Assembly (NCBI RefSeq): GCF_001280005.1
Contig: NZ_LGDW01000456.1
Coordinates: forward strand, 1-47,095
Length of the DNA stretch: 47,095 nucleotides
DNA from: Streptomyces sp. NRRL WC-3618
GTDB lineage: Bacteria; Actinomycetota; Actinomycetes; Streptomycetales; Streptomycetaceae
Direction of reading: 5' to 3'
The notes beneath the pieces were generated by a model that searched no databases, was not told where the DNA came from, and worked only from the letters and a program-made list of their open reading frames with translations. A program made the position numbers and the translations under genes. Shown here piece after piece: positions 16,023 through 25,599 of this stretch. Position 1 is the stretch's first letter, and the number at the start of each line of letters is the position of its first letter.

Positions 16023-17051
16023 GTGACCTCGTCTATACCTTCCGCCACCGCCCCCCAGGTGACGGCCGACCCCGGTACCGCACCGCCGACGCCCACCGCG
16101 CCGGCTCGCGGCGGCACCGGCCGCTCGCCGGGGCGGATCGCCTGGCTGCGCTTCAGACGCGACCGGACCGGCGTCGTCTCGGCCGTCGTCGTCGTGGTGT
16201 TCTTCGTGGCGGGCATCGCCGCCCCGCTGATCGCCAAGCTCTACGGCAAGGACCCGTACACGACGTACGGCCAGAACGGCACCGGCCTGCTCAACGAGTT
16301 CGGTTTCCCGATCCTGCCCAACGGCGGTATCAGCGGCGACTTCTGGTTCGGGATCGAGCCGCAGCTCGGCCGGGACGTCCTGACCCTGCTGCTCTACGGC
16401 ATCCGCAACTCGCTGCTCATCGCCACCGTGACGACCGTGCTGGTCACCCTGCTCGGCATCGTCGTCGGTCTCACCGCCGGCTATCTGGGCGGGCGGATCG
16501 ACAGCTTCGTGGGCCGGGTCATCGACATCCTGCTGGCGTTCCCCTCGACCCTGTTCTTCATCGCCCTCTGGCCGGTGATGATCTCCGTCTTCGTGTCGCC
16601 GGAGGAGAACACGCCGACCTGGCTGACCGTCGTCAGCCTCGTCTCCGTGATGACCGCGTTCGGCTGGGCGCCCATCGCCCGGCTGCTGCGCGGTGAGGTA
16701 CTCGCCCTGCGCGAGCGGGAGTTCGTGGAGTCCGCGCGGGTGACCGGTGCTTCCCCGGCCCGGATCATCTTCAAGGAGCTGCTGCCCAACCTGTGGACCC
16801 CGATCCTCATCCAGGCGACCCTCGCGCTGCCCATGTACGTCACCACCGAGGCGGCGCTCGCCTTCCTCGGGGTCGGGCTCAGTGACCCCACGCCCGACTG
16901 GGGCGTGATGATCCAGCGCGGGGCGCAGGTCTACCAGAACGACATCACGTACATGCTCTTCCCGGGCCTGTCGATGGTCGTCTTCGTGATCGCCTTCAAC
17001 CTCCTCGGCGACTCCGTGCGCGACGCACTGGACCCGAAGACCAGGCGCTGA
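16023..17051 (+). CDS. Oligopeptide ABC transporter permease (DppC/OppC type)
   Basis: 342 residues. A Pro/Thr/Ala-rich cytoplasmic start is followed by the OppC N-terminal helix (SAVVVVVFFVAGIAAPLI), and then the permease domain with about five more helices. The EAA-type loop that contacts the ATPase is visible (EFVESARVTGASPARIIFKELLPN), and the end GDSVRDALDPKTRR is typical of DppC. The start is GTG at 16023. It is the first gene of the rightward operon; the binding protein gene follows after 95 bp. It corresponds to bldKA of the leftward operon in position and sequence. Confidence 0.92.
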   Translation: MTSSIPSATAPQVTADPGTAPPTPTAPARGGTGRSPGRIAWLRFRRDRTGVVSAVVVVVFFVAGIAAPLIAKLYGKDPYTTYGQNGTGLLNEFGFPILPNGGISGDFWFGIEPQLGRDVLTLLLYGIRNSLLIATVTTVLVTLLGIVVGLTAGYLGGRIDSFVGRVIDILLAFPSTLFFIALWPVMISVFVSPEENTPTWLTVVSLVSVMTAFGWAPIARLLRGEVLALREREFVESARVTGASPARIIFKELLPNLWTPILIQATLALPMYVTTEAALAFLGVGLSDPTPDWGVMIQRGAQVYQNDITYMLFPGLSMVVFVIAFNLLGDSVRDALDPKTRR

Positions 17052-17146
17052 ACAGCAGCGTCGTACACCGCCACCCCCGCCCGCATCCCCCGCACCACCA
17101 CCGGAACCACCGGGCCCCCCTTCTCCCTGATTCAGGCAGGCAACCC

Positions 17147-18934
17147 ATGTCTCTCTCCCGCAGAAACTTCGTCATCGCCACCTCGGTAGCCGCCGGCGGC
17201 TCCATGGTCCTGTCCGCGTGCAGCAGCGGTGGGGGAGGCGGTGGCGGTACGTCGGGGGGCGGTGGCGCGGCCGGGACCGACAAGTTCGCGTCGGTCAGCA
17301 TCGGCACCGCGAAGGACTCCACGGGGCCCGCGCCGGAGATCCCGGGGGCGAAGAAGGGCGGCACGATCCGGCCGATCGGCCCGCAGGACTTCTCGCACCT
17401 CGACCCGCAGCGCATCTACTACTCGTGGAACTCCGAGCTGGGCAACCTCTACATCCGCTGCCTGACCGGCTACCGGATCGACGGCGGCGCGATGAAGCTC
17501 GTCGGCGACCTCGCCACCGACACCGGCACCATGTCGGACGGCGGCAAGACCTGGACCTTCACCCTGAAGGACGGGCTGAAGTGGGAGGACGGCAGCGAGC
17601 TGACCGTCGAGGACGTACGGCACGGCATCGAGCGCGGCTTCGCCGGCTTCACCACCGAGGGCGCCACCTACCTCCAGGCCGCGCTGACCGGCACCAACGA
17701 CTTCCGCTCGGTCTACAAGGGCCCGTACGACGGCAAGCACCTCGACTCGGTCGTCACGGACGCCGCGAAGAAGACGATCACCTTCCACCTCAAGACGGCC
17801 CGCCCGGACCTCAACTGGACTCTGGCGATGCAGTCGTACGGAGCGGTGTCCGCCAAGCACGACACCAAGGAGAAGTACGACAAGGACCCGTTCTCCTGCG
17901 GCCCGTACCGGCTCAAGGCGCACTCCGTCGACAAGTCGCTGACGATGGTCCGCAACCCCCACTGGGACCCGGCGACCGACCCGATCCGCAACGCGTACCC
18001 GGACACGTTCACCTTCGAGTTCGGCCCCGAGGCGCTGCAGAGCACCGACCGGCTGATCGCGGACTCGGGGACCGACCAGTACGCGGTGATGGCGTACAGC
18101 GGGGTGCCGGCGGAGCGTATCCAGAAGGTGCTGTCGACGCCCGCGCTGAAGAGCCGGACCATCGACGGACTGCTGACCGGCCTGTACTACTACGCCATCA
18201 ACTGTCGGCGGATCACCGATGTGAGGGTCCGTCAGGCGCTCAACTACGCCTGGCCGTTGCAGCAGATCCGGACCATCTACGGCGGCCCTTCCGCCGGTGA
18301 CTACGCGACCACGGTCCTCGGCCCGGACATGGCGGGCCGGGTGAAGTTCGACATCTACGGCAAGCTGACGAAGCCGCAGGGCGACACGGCGAAGGCCAAG
18401 GCGCTGCTGAAGGAGGCCGGCAAGCTCGGCCAGAAGATCGTCTACACGTACCCGCAGGGTGGCAACGACGCCTACGAGAAGACGAAGGTCGTCATCGCGG
18501 GCGCCCTCAAGGAGGCGGGCTTCGACCCGGTGATCAAGCCGGTGGAGTCGACCAGCTACTACGACCAGGTCCAGCAGATCGACAACTCCTTCGACGTGAT
18601 GTGGTTCGGCTGGTCCCCCGACTGGCCCACCGGCTACACCATGCTCCAGCCCCTCTTCGACGGCCGGACGATCGCCAACGGCTCCAACAACGTCTCGCAG
18701 CTGAAGGCGAGCTGGGTCGACGCCGCGATCGACAAGGCCGCCGCCCTCACCGACCCGACGCGGGCGAACGCGGCGTGGGCGGCCCTGGACAAGGAGCTCA
18801 TGGAGAAGGAGGCGCCGATCATTCCCGAGACGTATCAGCGGCGCTTCTATCTGTACGGCAGCAAGGTCGGTGGGACCGAGTACGACCCCCTGAACTCGTC
18901 GTTCGTTCTCTACAAGCTGTACGCCAAGGCGTAG
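17147..18934 (+). CDS. Oligopeptide-binding lipoprotein, SBP family 5, Tat-type signal
   Basis: 595 residues. The signal has a twin-arginine pattern (SRRNFVIATS) and ends in the lipobox LSAC, so the protein is probably a Tat-exported lipoprotein. A Gly-rich spacer follows, then the family 5 solute-binding fold (GGTIRPIG, DLATDTGTMSDGGKTWTFTL, LNYAWPLQQI). It shares the STGPA..E.PGAK.GGT block with the leftward operon's binding protein, so the two are paralogues. It should capture extracellular oligopeptides for the permeases encoded on either side. ATG at 17147 with AGGCAGG upstream. Confidence 0.93.
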   Translation: MSLSRRNFVIATSVAAGGSMVLSACSSGGGGGGGTSGGGGAAGTDKFASVSIGTAKDSTGPAPEIPGAKKGGTIRPIGPQDFSHLDPQRIYYSWNSELGNLYIRCLTGYRIDGGAMKLVGDLATDTGTMSDGGKTWTFTLKDGLKWEDGSELTVEDVRHGIERGFAGFTTEGATYLQAALTGTNDFRSVYKGPYDGKHLDSVVTDAAKKTITFHLKTARPDLNWTLAMQSYGAVSAKHDTKEKYDKDPFSCGPYRLKAHSVDKSLTMVRNPHWDPATDPIRNAYPDTFTFEFGPEALQSTDRLIADSGTDQYAVMAYSGVPAERIQKVLSTPALKSRTIDGLLTGLYYYAINCRRITDVRVRQALNYAWPLQQIRTIYGGPSAGDYATTVLGPDMAGRVKFDIYGKLTKPQGDTAKAKALLKEAGKLGQKIVYTYPQGGNDAYEKTKVVIAGALKEAGFDPVIKPVESTSYYDQVQQIDNSFDVMWFGWSPDWPTGYTMLQPLFDGRTIANGSNNVSQLKASWVDAAIDKAAALTDPTRANAAWAALDKELMEKEAPIIPETYQRRFYLYGSKVGGTEYDPLNSSFVLYKLYAKA

Positions 18935-18938
18935 GCGG

Positions 18939-19014
18939 TTCTTTGCTGCGGCCCGTGGGGGCTGGTCGCGCAGTTCCCCGCGCCCCTGAGGGGGCGCCCC
19001 CAGCGGGGCGCCCC
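18939..19014. repeat. Streptomyces-type dispersed intergenic repeat with G/C palindromes
   Basis: The GGGGGCTGGTCGCGCAGTTCC...CGCGCCCC block is one I recognise from many Streptomyces intergenic regions. It includes GCGCCCC (18980-18986) pairing with GGGGCGC (18991-18997), and two copies of the palindrome GGGGCGCCCC (18991-19000 and 19005-19014). It lies between the binding-protein gene and the next permease gene, where it could act as a partial terminator or mRNA stabiliser. Confidence 0.6.
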
Positions 19015-19097
19015 AGTCCGCCCACCCGACCACCCCCGGCGCCGGTCCAGCCCACCACGGACCGGTGCCGGGGGTTCCGCCAGGGAATCCGATCGCC

Positions 19098-20081
19098 ATG
19101 TTCCGCTTCATCCTCCGCCGGACGCTCAGCGCGCTGATGATCCTCCTCGTCATCAGCGCCATCACGTTCGTCCTCTTCTACGTCGCCCCGCGCGACCCGG
19201 CCCGCAGCGCCTGCGGCAAGCTCTGCACCCCGGAGACGCTCGCGCTCGTCCGGCGCAACCTGGGCATCGACGACCCGCTGCCGGTGCAGTACTGGCACTG
19301 GCTGGCGGGGGTGTTCGCGGGCCGCGACTACGCCGGCCTCGGCCACTGCGCGGCGCCCTGCCTCGGCTACTCCTTCACCAACCACGAGCCGGTCCTCGGC
19401 CTGATCACCAACCGCTTCCCCACCACCCTGTCCCTCACGCTGGGCAGCACGGTGGTGTTCGTGGTGCTCGGTGTCGGTACGGGCATGCTGGCGGCGGTGA
19501 AGCAGGGCCGGGCCCTGGACAAGATCGCGTCGTCGGTCTCGCTGATCGGGTCGTCCCTGCAGATCTACATCGTCGGTGTGGTGGCCATGTACTACCTCTC
19601 CGACCAGTGGGGCATCCTCCCCCGCCCCCAGGACAGCGTCGGCTTCAGCCAGGACCCGGTGGCCTGGTTCAAGGGCCTGCTGCTGCCCTGGTTCGTCCTC
19701 GCGATCATCTTCACCGCCAACTACACCCGGATGACCCGCTCCCAGCTCGTGGAGACCCTCGCCGAGGACTACGTCCGTACGGCCCGCGCCAAGGGCCTGT
19801 CCCGGCGCACGGTGTTCTTCCGGTTCGCCTGGCGGGGCGCGATGGGCCCGATCGTCACGATCCTGGGCCTCGACATCGGCTATCTGCTCGGCGGCGCGAT
19901 CATCACGGAGGAGACCTTCGGCCTGCACGGCATCGGCGCCCTGTCCATCAAGGCGGTACGGGACAACGACCTGCCGCTGCTGCTGGGGGTGGTCCTGGTG
20001 GCCGCGGCGGCGATCGTCGTGGCGAACATCGTGGTGGACGCGGTGTACGCGCTGATTGACCCGCGGATCAGGCTGGCGTAG
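19098..20081 (+). CDS. Oligopeptide ABC transporter permease (DppB/OppB type)
   Basis: 327 residues starting at the ATG at 19098 (MFRFILRRTLSALMILL), the normal start of DppB proteins; the open frame begins 33 bp earlier but that extension is atypical. Six helices can be traced. The ATPase-contact loop is LVETLAEDYVRTARAKGLS. It also carries CGKLC and CAAPC segments in the first external loop, matched in the leftward paralogue (CGKDC, CSAPC). It pairs with the permease encoded at 16023. Confidence 0.92.
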   Translation: MFRFILRRTLSALMILLVISAITFVLFYVAPRDPARSACGKLCTPETLALVRRNLGIDDPLPVQYWHWLAGVFAGRDYAGLGHCAAPCLGYSFTNHEPVLGLITNRFPTTLSLTLGSTVVFVVLGVGTGMLAAVKQGRALDKIASSVSLIGSSLQIYIVGVVAMYYLSDQWGILPRPQDSVGFSQDPVAWFKGLLLPWFVLAIIFTANYTRMTRSQLVETLAEDYVRTARAKGLSRRTVFFRFAWRGAMGPIVTILGLDIGYLLGGAIITEETFGLHGIGALSIKAVRDNDLPLLLGVVLVAAAAIVVANIVVDAVYALIDPRIRLA

Positions 20082-20090
20082 GAAAACCCG

Positions 20091-21158
20091 GTGACCTCAT
20101 TGGCAGAGCCGCCTGAGCCGAGCACCACTGCCCCCTTCCTCCCCTTCCTCTCCGTACGGGACCTGAAGGTGCACTTCGCCACCGACGACGGCGTGGTGAG
20201 AGCGGTGGACGGCCTGTCCTTCGACGTGGGGCGCGGCCGGACCCTGGGCATCGTCGGCGAGTCCGGCTCCGGCAAGTCGGTGACGAACCTGGCGATCCTG
20301 GGCCTGCACGACCGCGGGCGCACCACGCTGGCCGGGGAAATCGTCCTGGACGGCAAGGAGTTGCTGACGGCGCGGGAACGCGAGCTGGAGCGGCTGCGCG
20401 GCAACAGGATGGCGATGATCTTCCAGGACGCGCTGGCGTCCCTGTCGCCGTACCACACGGTGGGCCGCCAGATCGCGGAGACGTACGCCAAGCACACGGG
20501 CGCGTCCCGGAGGGAGTCCAGGGCCCGTGCGGTGGAGATGCTCAGGCGCGTGGGCATCCCGCAGCCGGCGCTCCGGGCCGACGACTACCCGCACCAGTTC
20601 TCGGGCGGTATGCGCCAACGGGTGATGATCGCCATGGCGTTGGTCTGCGACCCGGAACTCCTCATCGCCGACGAACCGACGACAGCCCTGGACGTCACGG
20701 TGCAGGCCCAGATCATGGACCTCCTGAAGGACCTCCAGCAGGAGTGCGGCACGTCGATCGTCTTCATCACGCACGACTTGGGCGTCATCTCCCGTATGGC
20801 GGACGACATCCTGGTGATGTACGCGGGCCGGGCGGTGGAGCGCGGCACCCGCGACGAGGTCCTGCGGTCGCCTGAACACCCGTACACCTGGGGCCTGTTG
20901 GGCGCGATGCCCACCCTGCGCGCCCCGGTGGAGATCCCCCTCTCCCCGATCCCCGGCACACCCCCGTCACTCCTTGACCCCCTCCCGGGCTGCCGCTTCG
21001 AACCACGCTGCGCCTTCACGGAACAAACCCCGGAGGGCCACTGCGCAACCCGCCGCCCCACCCTCCCCCGTACGGCCGCCCATGGCGCGGCCTGCCATCT
21101 GACGCGGGCGCAGCGCGGGCAGTACTACCTGGACTATGTGGGTGCGGACACGAGGTGA
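20091..21158 (+). CDS. Oligopeptide ABC transporter ATPase (DppD/OppD type)
   Basis: 355 residues. Walker A GESGSGKS (56-63), signature FSGGMRQR, Walker [13 protein letters not shown] and the H-loop FITHDLGV are all intact. The C-terminal oligopeptide-transporter extension has GCRFEPRCAFTEQTPEGHC. GTG start at 20091, 9 bp after the previous stop. It is the last transporter gene of the rightward operon; no OppF-type second ATPase follows, unlike the leftward operon. Such importers normally need both D and F subunits, so it may work as a homodimer or borrow the F-type subunit encoded nearby at 22302. Confidence 0.92.
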   Translation: MTSLAEPPEPSTTAPFLPFLSVRDLKVHFATDDGVVRAVDGLSFDVGRGRTLGIVGESGSGKSVTNLAILGLHDRGRTTLAGEIVLDGKELLTARERELERLRGNRMAMIFQDALASLSPYHTVGRQIAETYAKHTGASRRESRARAVEMLRRVGIPQPALRADDYPHQFSGGMRQRVMIAMALVCDPELLIADEPTTALDVTVQAQIMDLLKDLQQECGTSIVFITHDLGVISRMADDILVMYAGRAVERGTRDEVLRSPEHPYTWGLLGAMPTLRAPVEIPLSPIPGTPPSLLDPLPGCRFEPRCAFTEQTPEGHCATRRPTLPRTAAHGAACHLTRAQRGQYYLDYVGADTR

Positions 21159-21188
21159 CACGACCTGGCTGATCGCTACCCTCCGGGC

Positions 21189-21773
21189 ATGGACTACGCG
21201 AAGATGCGCACGATCGCCGAGAAGCTCACGGCCTTCGCCGACTCGCTCGAAGGGGCCTGGAAGGTCGAGATCGGCCCTTCGGGCCCCTTCCTGGCCATGC
21301 TCAGCCCGTCGAAGCGTCACGCGGGTACGGTCCGGCGCATCCGCACCCAGCTCGACGCCCAACTGCCGGACACACACCCTGGCTACATCTGCGCGAACGG
21401 CCCCGAGATCGAGCACCCGGCGATAAGCCGCATGCGCCGCCCGGATGCCGTCGTCATCCCCGAGGACATCCTCGACGAGGAGGGACTCGCCGTCGACGCG
21501 ACCCAGGTGCTGGCGGTCATCGAGATCGTCTCGCCGTCCAACCCCAACAACGACTACGGCGAGAAGCTCACCGAGTACCCGGCCATGGGCATCGCCCACT
21601 ACCTGATCGTCGATCCCCGCACGGGCACCATCGAGGTGCACTCCGATCCGTGCAAGGGCCGTTACCAGCAAAAGGACCCCTACATCTTCGGCGACTCGGT
21701 GCCGGTCGGTCCCTGGACGGTGGAGACACACGCGTTTCGCCGTTACGGGAAGGCCGGGAACGACCCGAGCTGA
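21189..21773 (+). CDS. Uma2-family (DUF820) restriction-endonuclease-like protein
   Basis: 194 residues. The PD-(D/E)XK fold elements are visible: MRRPDAVVI (Asp86), VLAVIEIVSPSN (Glu112) and KLTEYPAMGIAHYLIVDP (Lys126, Tyr130). Uma2 proteins are very common in Streptomyces and cyanobacteria, and their biological role is still unclear. ATG at 21189, 30 bp after the ATPase stop, so it may be co-transcribed with the transporter operon without sharing its function. Confidence 0.88.
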   Translation: MDYAKMRTIAEKLTAFADSLEGAWKVEIGPSGPFLAMLSPSKRHAGTVRRIRTQLDAQLPDTHPGYICANGPEIEHPAISRMRRPDAVVIPEDILDEEGLAVDATQVLAVIEIVSPSNPNNDYGEKLTEYPAMGIAHYLIVDPRTGTIEVHSDPCKGRYQQKDPYIFGDSVPVGPWTVETHAFRRYGKAGNDPS

Positions 21774-21786
21774 AGGCCGCCGGCGG

Positions 21787-22164
21787 TCAGCCCAGGTCCC
21801 CGCGCTCCACGCAGAACTCGTTGCCCTCCGGGTCGGCCATCAGGAGCCAGCCGGTGCCGTCGGGCCTGCGGTGGTCCGCGACGAGCCGGGCGCCGAGGGA
21901 GACCACGCGCTCGACCTCCTCGTCGCGGGTGCGTCCGTGCGGGCGCAGGTCGAGGTGAACGCGGTTCTTGGCCGTCTTGCCCTCTGGCACCCGGACGAAG
22001 AGCAACCTCGGCCCGCCGTCCGGATCCTGGATCAACGCCTCCGGGTCGCCCGGCTTGTCGTCGTCGGCCAGCGGCCGGCCGAGCAACTCGCTCCAGAACA
22101 GCCCGAGATCGTAGGGATCGCCGGTGCAGTCGAAGGTGATGCTGTGGATTGTGGAGAAGGACAA
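21787..22164 (-). CDS. VOC (glyoxalase/bleomycin-resistance fold) protein, TTG start
   Basis: 125 residues from a TTG at 22164, chosen because GGAGG lies 5 bases upstream and the product then begins FSTIHSITFDC like other family members. The open frame continues upstream but runs into the terminator of the next operon. Two beta-alpha-beta-beta-beta halves can be traced: ITFDCTGDPYDLGLFWSELL and VHLDLRPHG...ADPEGNEFCVERG, the last being the usual VOC ending. Small actinobacterial VOC proteins of this type have no assigned substrate. It converges on the Uma2 gene with 13 bp between. Confidence 0.85.
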   Translation of the reverse strand: MSFSTIHSITFDCTGDPYDLGLFWSELLGRPLADDDKPGDPEALIQDPDGGPRLLFVRVPEGKTAKNRVHLDLRPHGRTRDEEVERVVSLGARLVADHRRPDGTGWLLMADPEGNEFCVERGDLG

Positions 22165-22242
22165 CGAGGCCTCCAGACCATGTGAGGGACAGCAGCTGTG
22201 AGGGTCCCTGACCCGGCATCCGCCTGTCGAACGAATAAAAGA

Positions 22243-22280
22243 GGCCGGGGGTGAGGAGCTGATGCTCCTCACCCCCGGCC
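22243..22280 (-). terminator. Strong terminator of the bldK operon
   Basis: A perfect 17-bp stem (22243-22259 with 22264-22280) closes a TGAT loop, 21 bp after the bldKE stop. On the minus strand it is followed by TCTTTTATT, a T-rich tract. This is the best intrinsic terminator in the window and should stop leftward read-through into the VOC gene. Confidence 0.88.
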
Positions 22281-22301
22281 CATGTCACGCGTGTTCCGGG
22301 C

Positions 22302-23420
<1,119 letters not shown>

Positions 23421-23433
23421 GTCTCGGTGCTCC

Positions 23434-24495
23434 CTAGCGCAGCCGGGGCTGGATCTTGTCGATGAAGATGGTCTGCTTCTGCTCCGCCGACAGGTGGCAC
23501 GCGGAGGCGCGCCCGTCCGCCAACGACGGCCGTGCGTCGGTGCACAGGCTGCCCGACACCTCGCCGGTGAAGGCGCAGCGCGGGTGGAAAGCGCAGCCCG
23601 TGGGCGGGTTGAGCAGCGAGGGCGGCGAGCCGGGGATCGGCGTCAGCGCCTCGTCGATGTCACCGTCCAGGCGCGGCATGGAGCTGAGGAGGCCCCAGGC
23701 GTACGGGTGCTGCGGCGTGCGGAGGACTTCCTTCACGGTGCCGCGCTCCACGGCCCGGCCCGCGTACATCACCAGCAGGTCGTCGGCCATGTTCGAGATG
23801 ACGCCGAGGTCGTGCGTGATGAAGATGATCGCGGAGCCGAACTCCTGCTGGAGGTCCTTGAGCAGGTCCAGGATCTGGGCCTGCACCGTCACATCCAGCG
23901 CGGTGGTGGGCTCGTCGGCGATCAGCAGGTCGGGGTCGCACATCAGCGCCATGGCGATCATCGCGCGCTGGCGCATACCGCCGGAGAACTGGTGGGGATA
24001 GTCGTCGAAGCGCGTCTTGGGCTGCGGGATGCCGACCTTCTCCAGCATCTGCACGGCCCGGTCCCTGGCCTCTTTCTTGGAGGCCCCGGTGTGCTTCATG
24101 TAGGGCTCGGACAGCTGGCGGCCCACCGTGTAGTACGGGGAGAGCGCGGTCAGCGGGTCCTGGAAGATCATCGCCATCTTGTTGCCGCGGAGCTGCTCGA
24201 GCTCCTTCTCCGTGGCGGTGACGAGCTCCTTGCCGTCGAGGACGATCTCGCCGTCGACGGTGGTGCTCGCCGGGTTGTGCAGACCGAGGATCGTCAGGTT
24301 CGTGACGGACTTGCCCGATCCGGACTCGCCCACGATGCCGAGGGTCTTGCCGCGCTCGACGTCGAAGGAGAGCCCGTCGACCGCCTTGACGATGCCGTCC
24401 TCGGTGGAGAACTGCACCTTGAGATCGCGGACCGAGAGGAAGCTGTCCGGACCGGTCGGGGCCGGTGCGCCCTCGGGCTTGGTCAGTGTGGTCAC
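23434..24495 (-). CDS. bldKD: BldK oligopeptide transporter ATPase (OppD/DppD type)
   Basis: 353 residues. Walker A GESGSGKS, signature [15 protein letters not shown], Walker [14 protein letters not shown]-loop FITHDLGV, and the C-terminal motif [11 protein letters not shown] are intact. It is the clear paralogue of the ATPase at 20091. GTG start at 24495, 15 bp after the permease gene. With the OppF-type protein it should form the ATPase heterodimer of the importer. Confidence 0.88.
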   Translation of the reverse strand: MTTLTKPEGAPAPTGPDSFLSVRDLKVQFSTEDGIVKAVDGLSFDVERGKTLGIVGESGSGKSVTNLTILGLHNPASTTVDGEIVLDGKELVTATEKELEQLRGNKMAMIFQDPLTALSPYYTVGRQLSEPYMKHTGASKKEARDRAVQMLEKVGIPQPKTRFDDYPHQFSGGMRQRAMIAMALMCDPDLLIADEPTTALDVTVQAQILDLLKDLQQEFGSAIIFITHDLGVISNMADDLLVMYAGRAVERGTVKEVLRTPQHPYAWGLLSSMPRLDGDIDEALTPIPGSPPSLLNPPTGCAFHPRCAFTGEVSGSLCTDARPSLADGRASACHLSAEQKQTIFIDKIQPRLR

Positions 24496-24510
24496 GGTGG
24501 TTCGTTCTTC

Positions 24511-25488
24511 CTAGGAGAGCCGGACGCGCGGGTCGATATAGGCGTACACGATGTCGGTAAGAATGTTCAGGATCAGGATGAAGAAGGCCCCGAACAGCAT
24601 GATGCCCATCGTCAGCGGGAGGTCCTTGGTGACCGCCCCGTCCACGGCGAGACGGCCGATTCCCTGGAGGGAGAAGGTCAGTTCGGTGACGACACCGCCG
24701 CCGAGCAGGGCACTGATGTCGATGCCGAGCACGGTGACGATCGGAATCAGCGAACCGCGCCAGGCGTAGCGGAAGAAGACGTACCTCTGTGACATGCCCT
24801 TGGCACGCGCGGTGCGGACGTGTTCCTCGGCGAGCTGCTCGATCATCGAGGCACGTGCCATACGCGTGTACTGCGCGGTGAAGATGGTGGCCAGGATGAC
24901 CATCGGGATGGACAGTCCGACGAGCCAGCCGACCGGGTCCTGGGTGAACGGCACGTACTTGGGGTCTTCCATCCAGCCCGTCTGGTAGACGAGGACCGTC
25001 AGCGCGATCGGGCCGAGGAAGTAGATCTGGAACGAGCTGAGCACCATGGACGAACCGGCGGCGATCTTGTCGGTCAGGGTGCCGCGCTTGTAGGCGGCGA
25101 GCAGCCCGGTACCGAGGCCCACGAACAGGAAGATGACCAGCGAGCCGACCGTCAGCGACAGGGTCAGCGGGAAACGGTCCATGATCGTGTCCCAGACCAT
25201 GTCGCCCGAGTAGAACGACTGCCCGAGGCACGGGGCGGAGCAGTGACCGGTGGGGAAGTCACGGCCCATCACGATGCCGGACATGAAGTCCCAGAACTGC
25301 TGCGCGATCGGCAGGTTGAGGCCGAGCGCCGTACGGATCTCCTCGAGTCTCGTGGGCGAACAGTCCTTGCCACAGGCCAGCGAGGCGTAGTCGGAGGGCG
25401 CGGCGACGAACAGGAAGAAGGTGGCCGCACCGATCAGGAACAGGGTGACGACGGCACCGACCGTGCGCCGGAGGATGAACTGAAACAT
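24511..25488 (-). CDS. bldKC: BldK permease (OppB/DppB type)
   Basis: 325 residues starting MFQFILRRTVGAVVTLFL. Six helices and the ATPase-contact loop (SMIEQLAEEHVRTARAKGMS) are seen. The first external loop has CGKDC and CSAPC, as in the paralogue at 19098. ATG at 25488. It lies after the binding-protein gene with 111 bp between, a space that carries a hairpin. Confidence 0.88.
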   Translation of the reverse strand: MFQFILRRTVGAVVTLFLIGAATFFLFVAAPSDYASLACGKDCSPTRLEEIRTALGLNLPIAQQFWDFMSGIVMGRDFPTGHCSAPCLGQSFYSGDMVWDTIMDRFPLTLSLTVGSLVIFLFVGLGTGLLAAYKRGTLTDKIAAGSSMVLSSFQIYFLGPIALTVLVYQTGWMEDPKYVPFTQDPVGWLVGLSIPMVILATIFTAQYTRMARASMIEQLAEEHVRTARAKGMSQRYVFFRYAWRGSLIPIVTVLGIDISALLGGGVVTELTFSLQGIGRLAVDGAVTKDLPLTMGIMLFGAFFILILNILTDIVYAYIDPRVRLS

Positions 25489-25546
25489 GGCGGGAGGGCT
25501 GCTCTCTGCGGAGACGGTGGAGACGGTGTGGGGCGTGGTTCACGGA

Positions 25547-25586
25547 ACCGCGGGGGTGCGCTCCGCCTGGTGCGCACCCCCGCGGT
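25547..25586 (-). terminator. Hairpin inside the bldK operon, after the binding-protein gene
   Basis: A perfect 15-bp G/C-rich stem (25547-25561 with 25572-25586) with a 10-nt loop lies 14 bp after the bldKB stop. No T-tract follows. In binding-protein operons such hairpins often slow 3' decay or partly end transcription, giving more binding protein than permease. Confidence 0.65.
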
Positions 25587-25599
25587 CAGCCGTACAGAG

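Noticed and set aside
17132..19165. 677-codon open frame opposite the rightward binding-protein gene
   Set aside because: It mirrors a clear family 5 binding lipoprotein and is rich in Val/Gly/Arg/Asp, as expected of the antisense frame of a high-G+C gene. No domain was seen.
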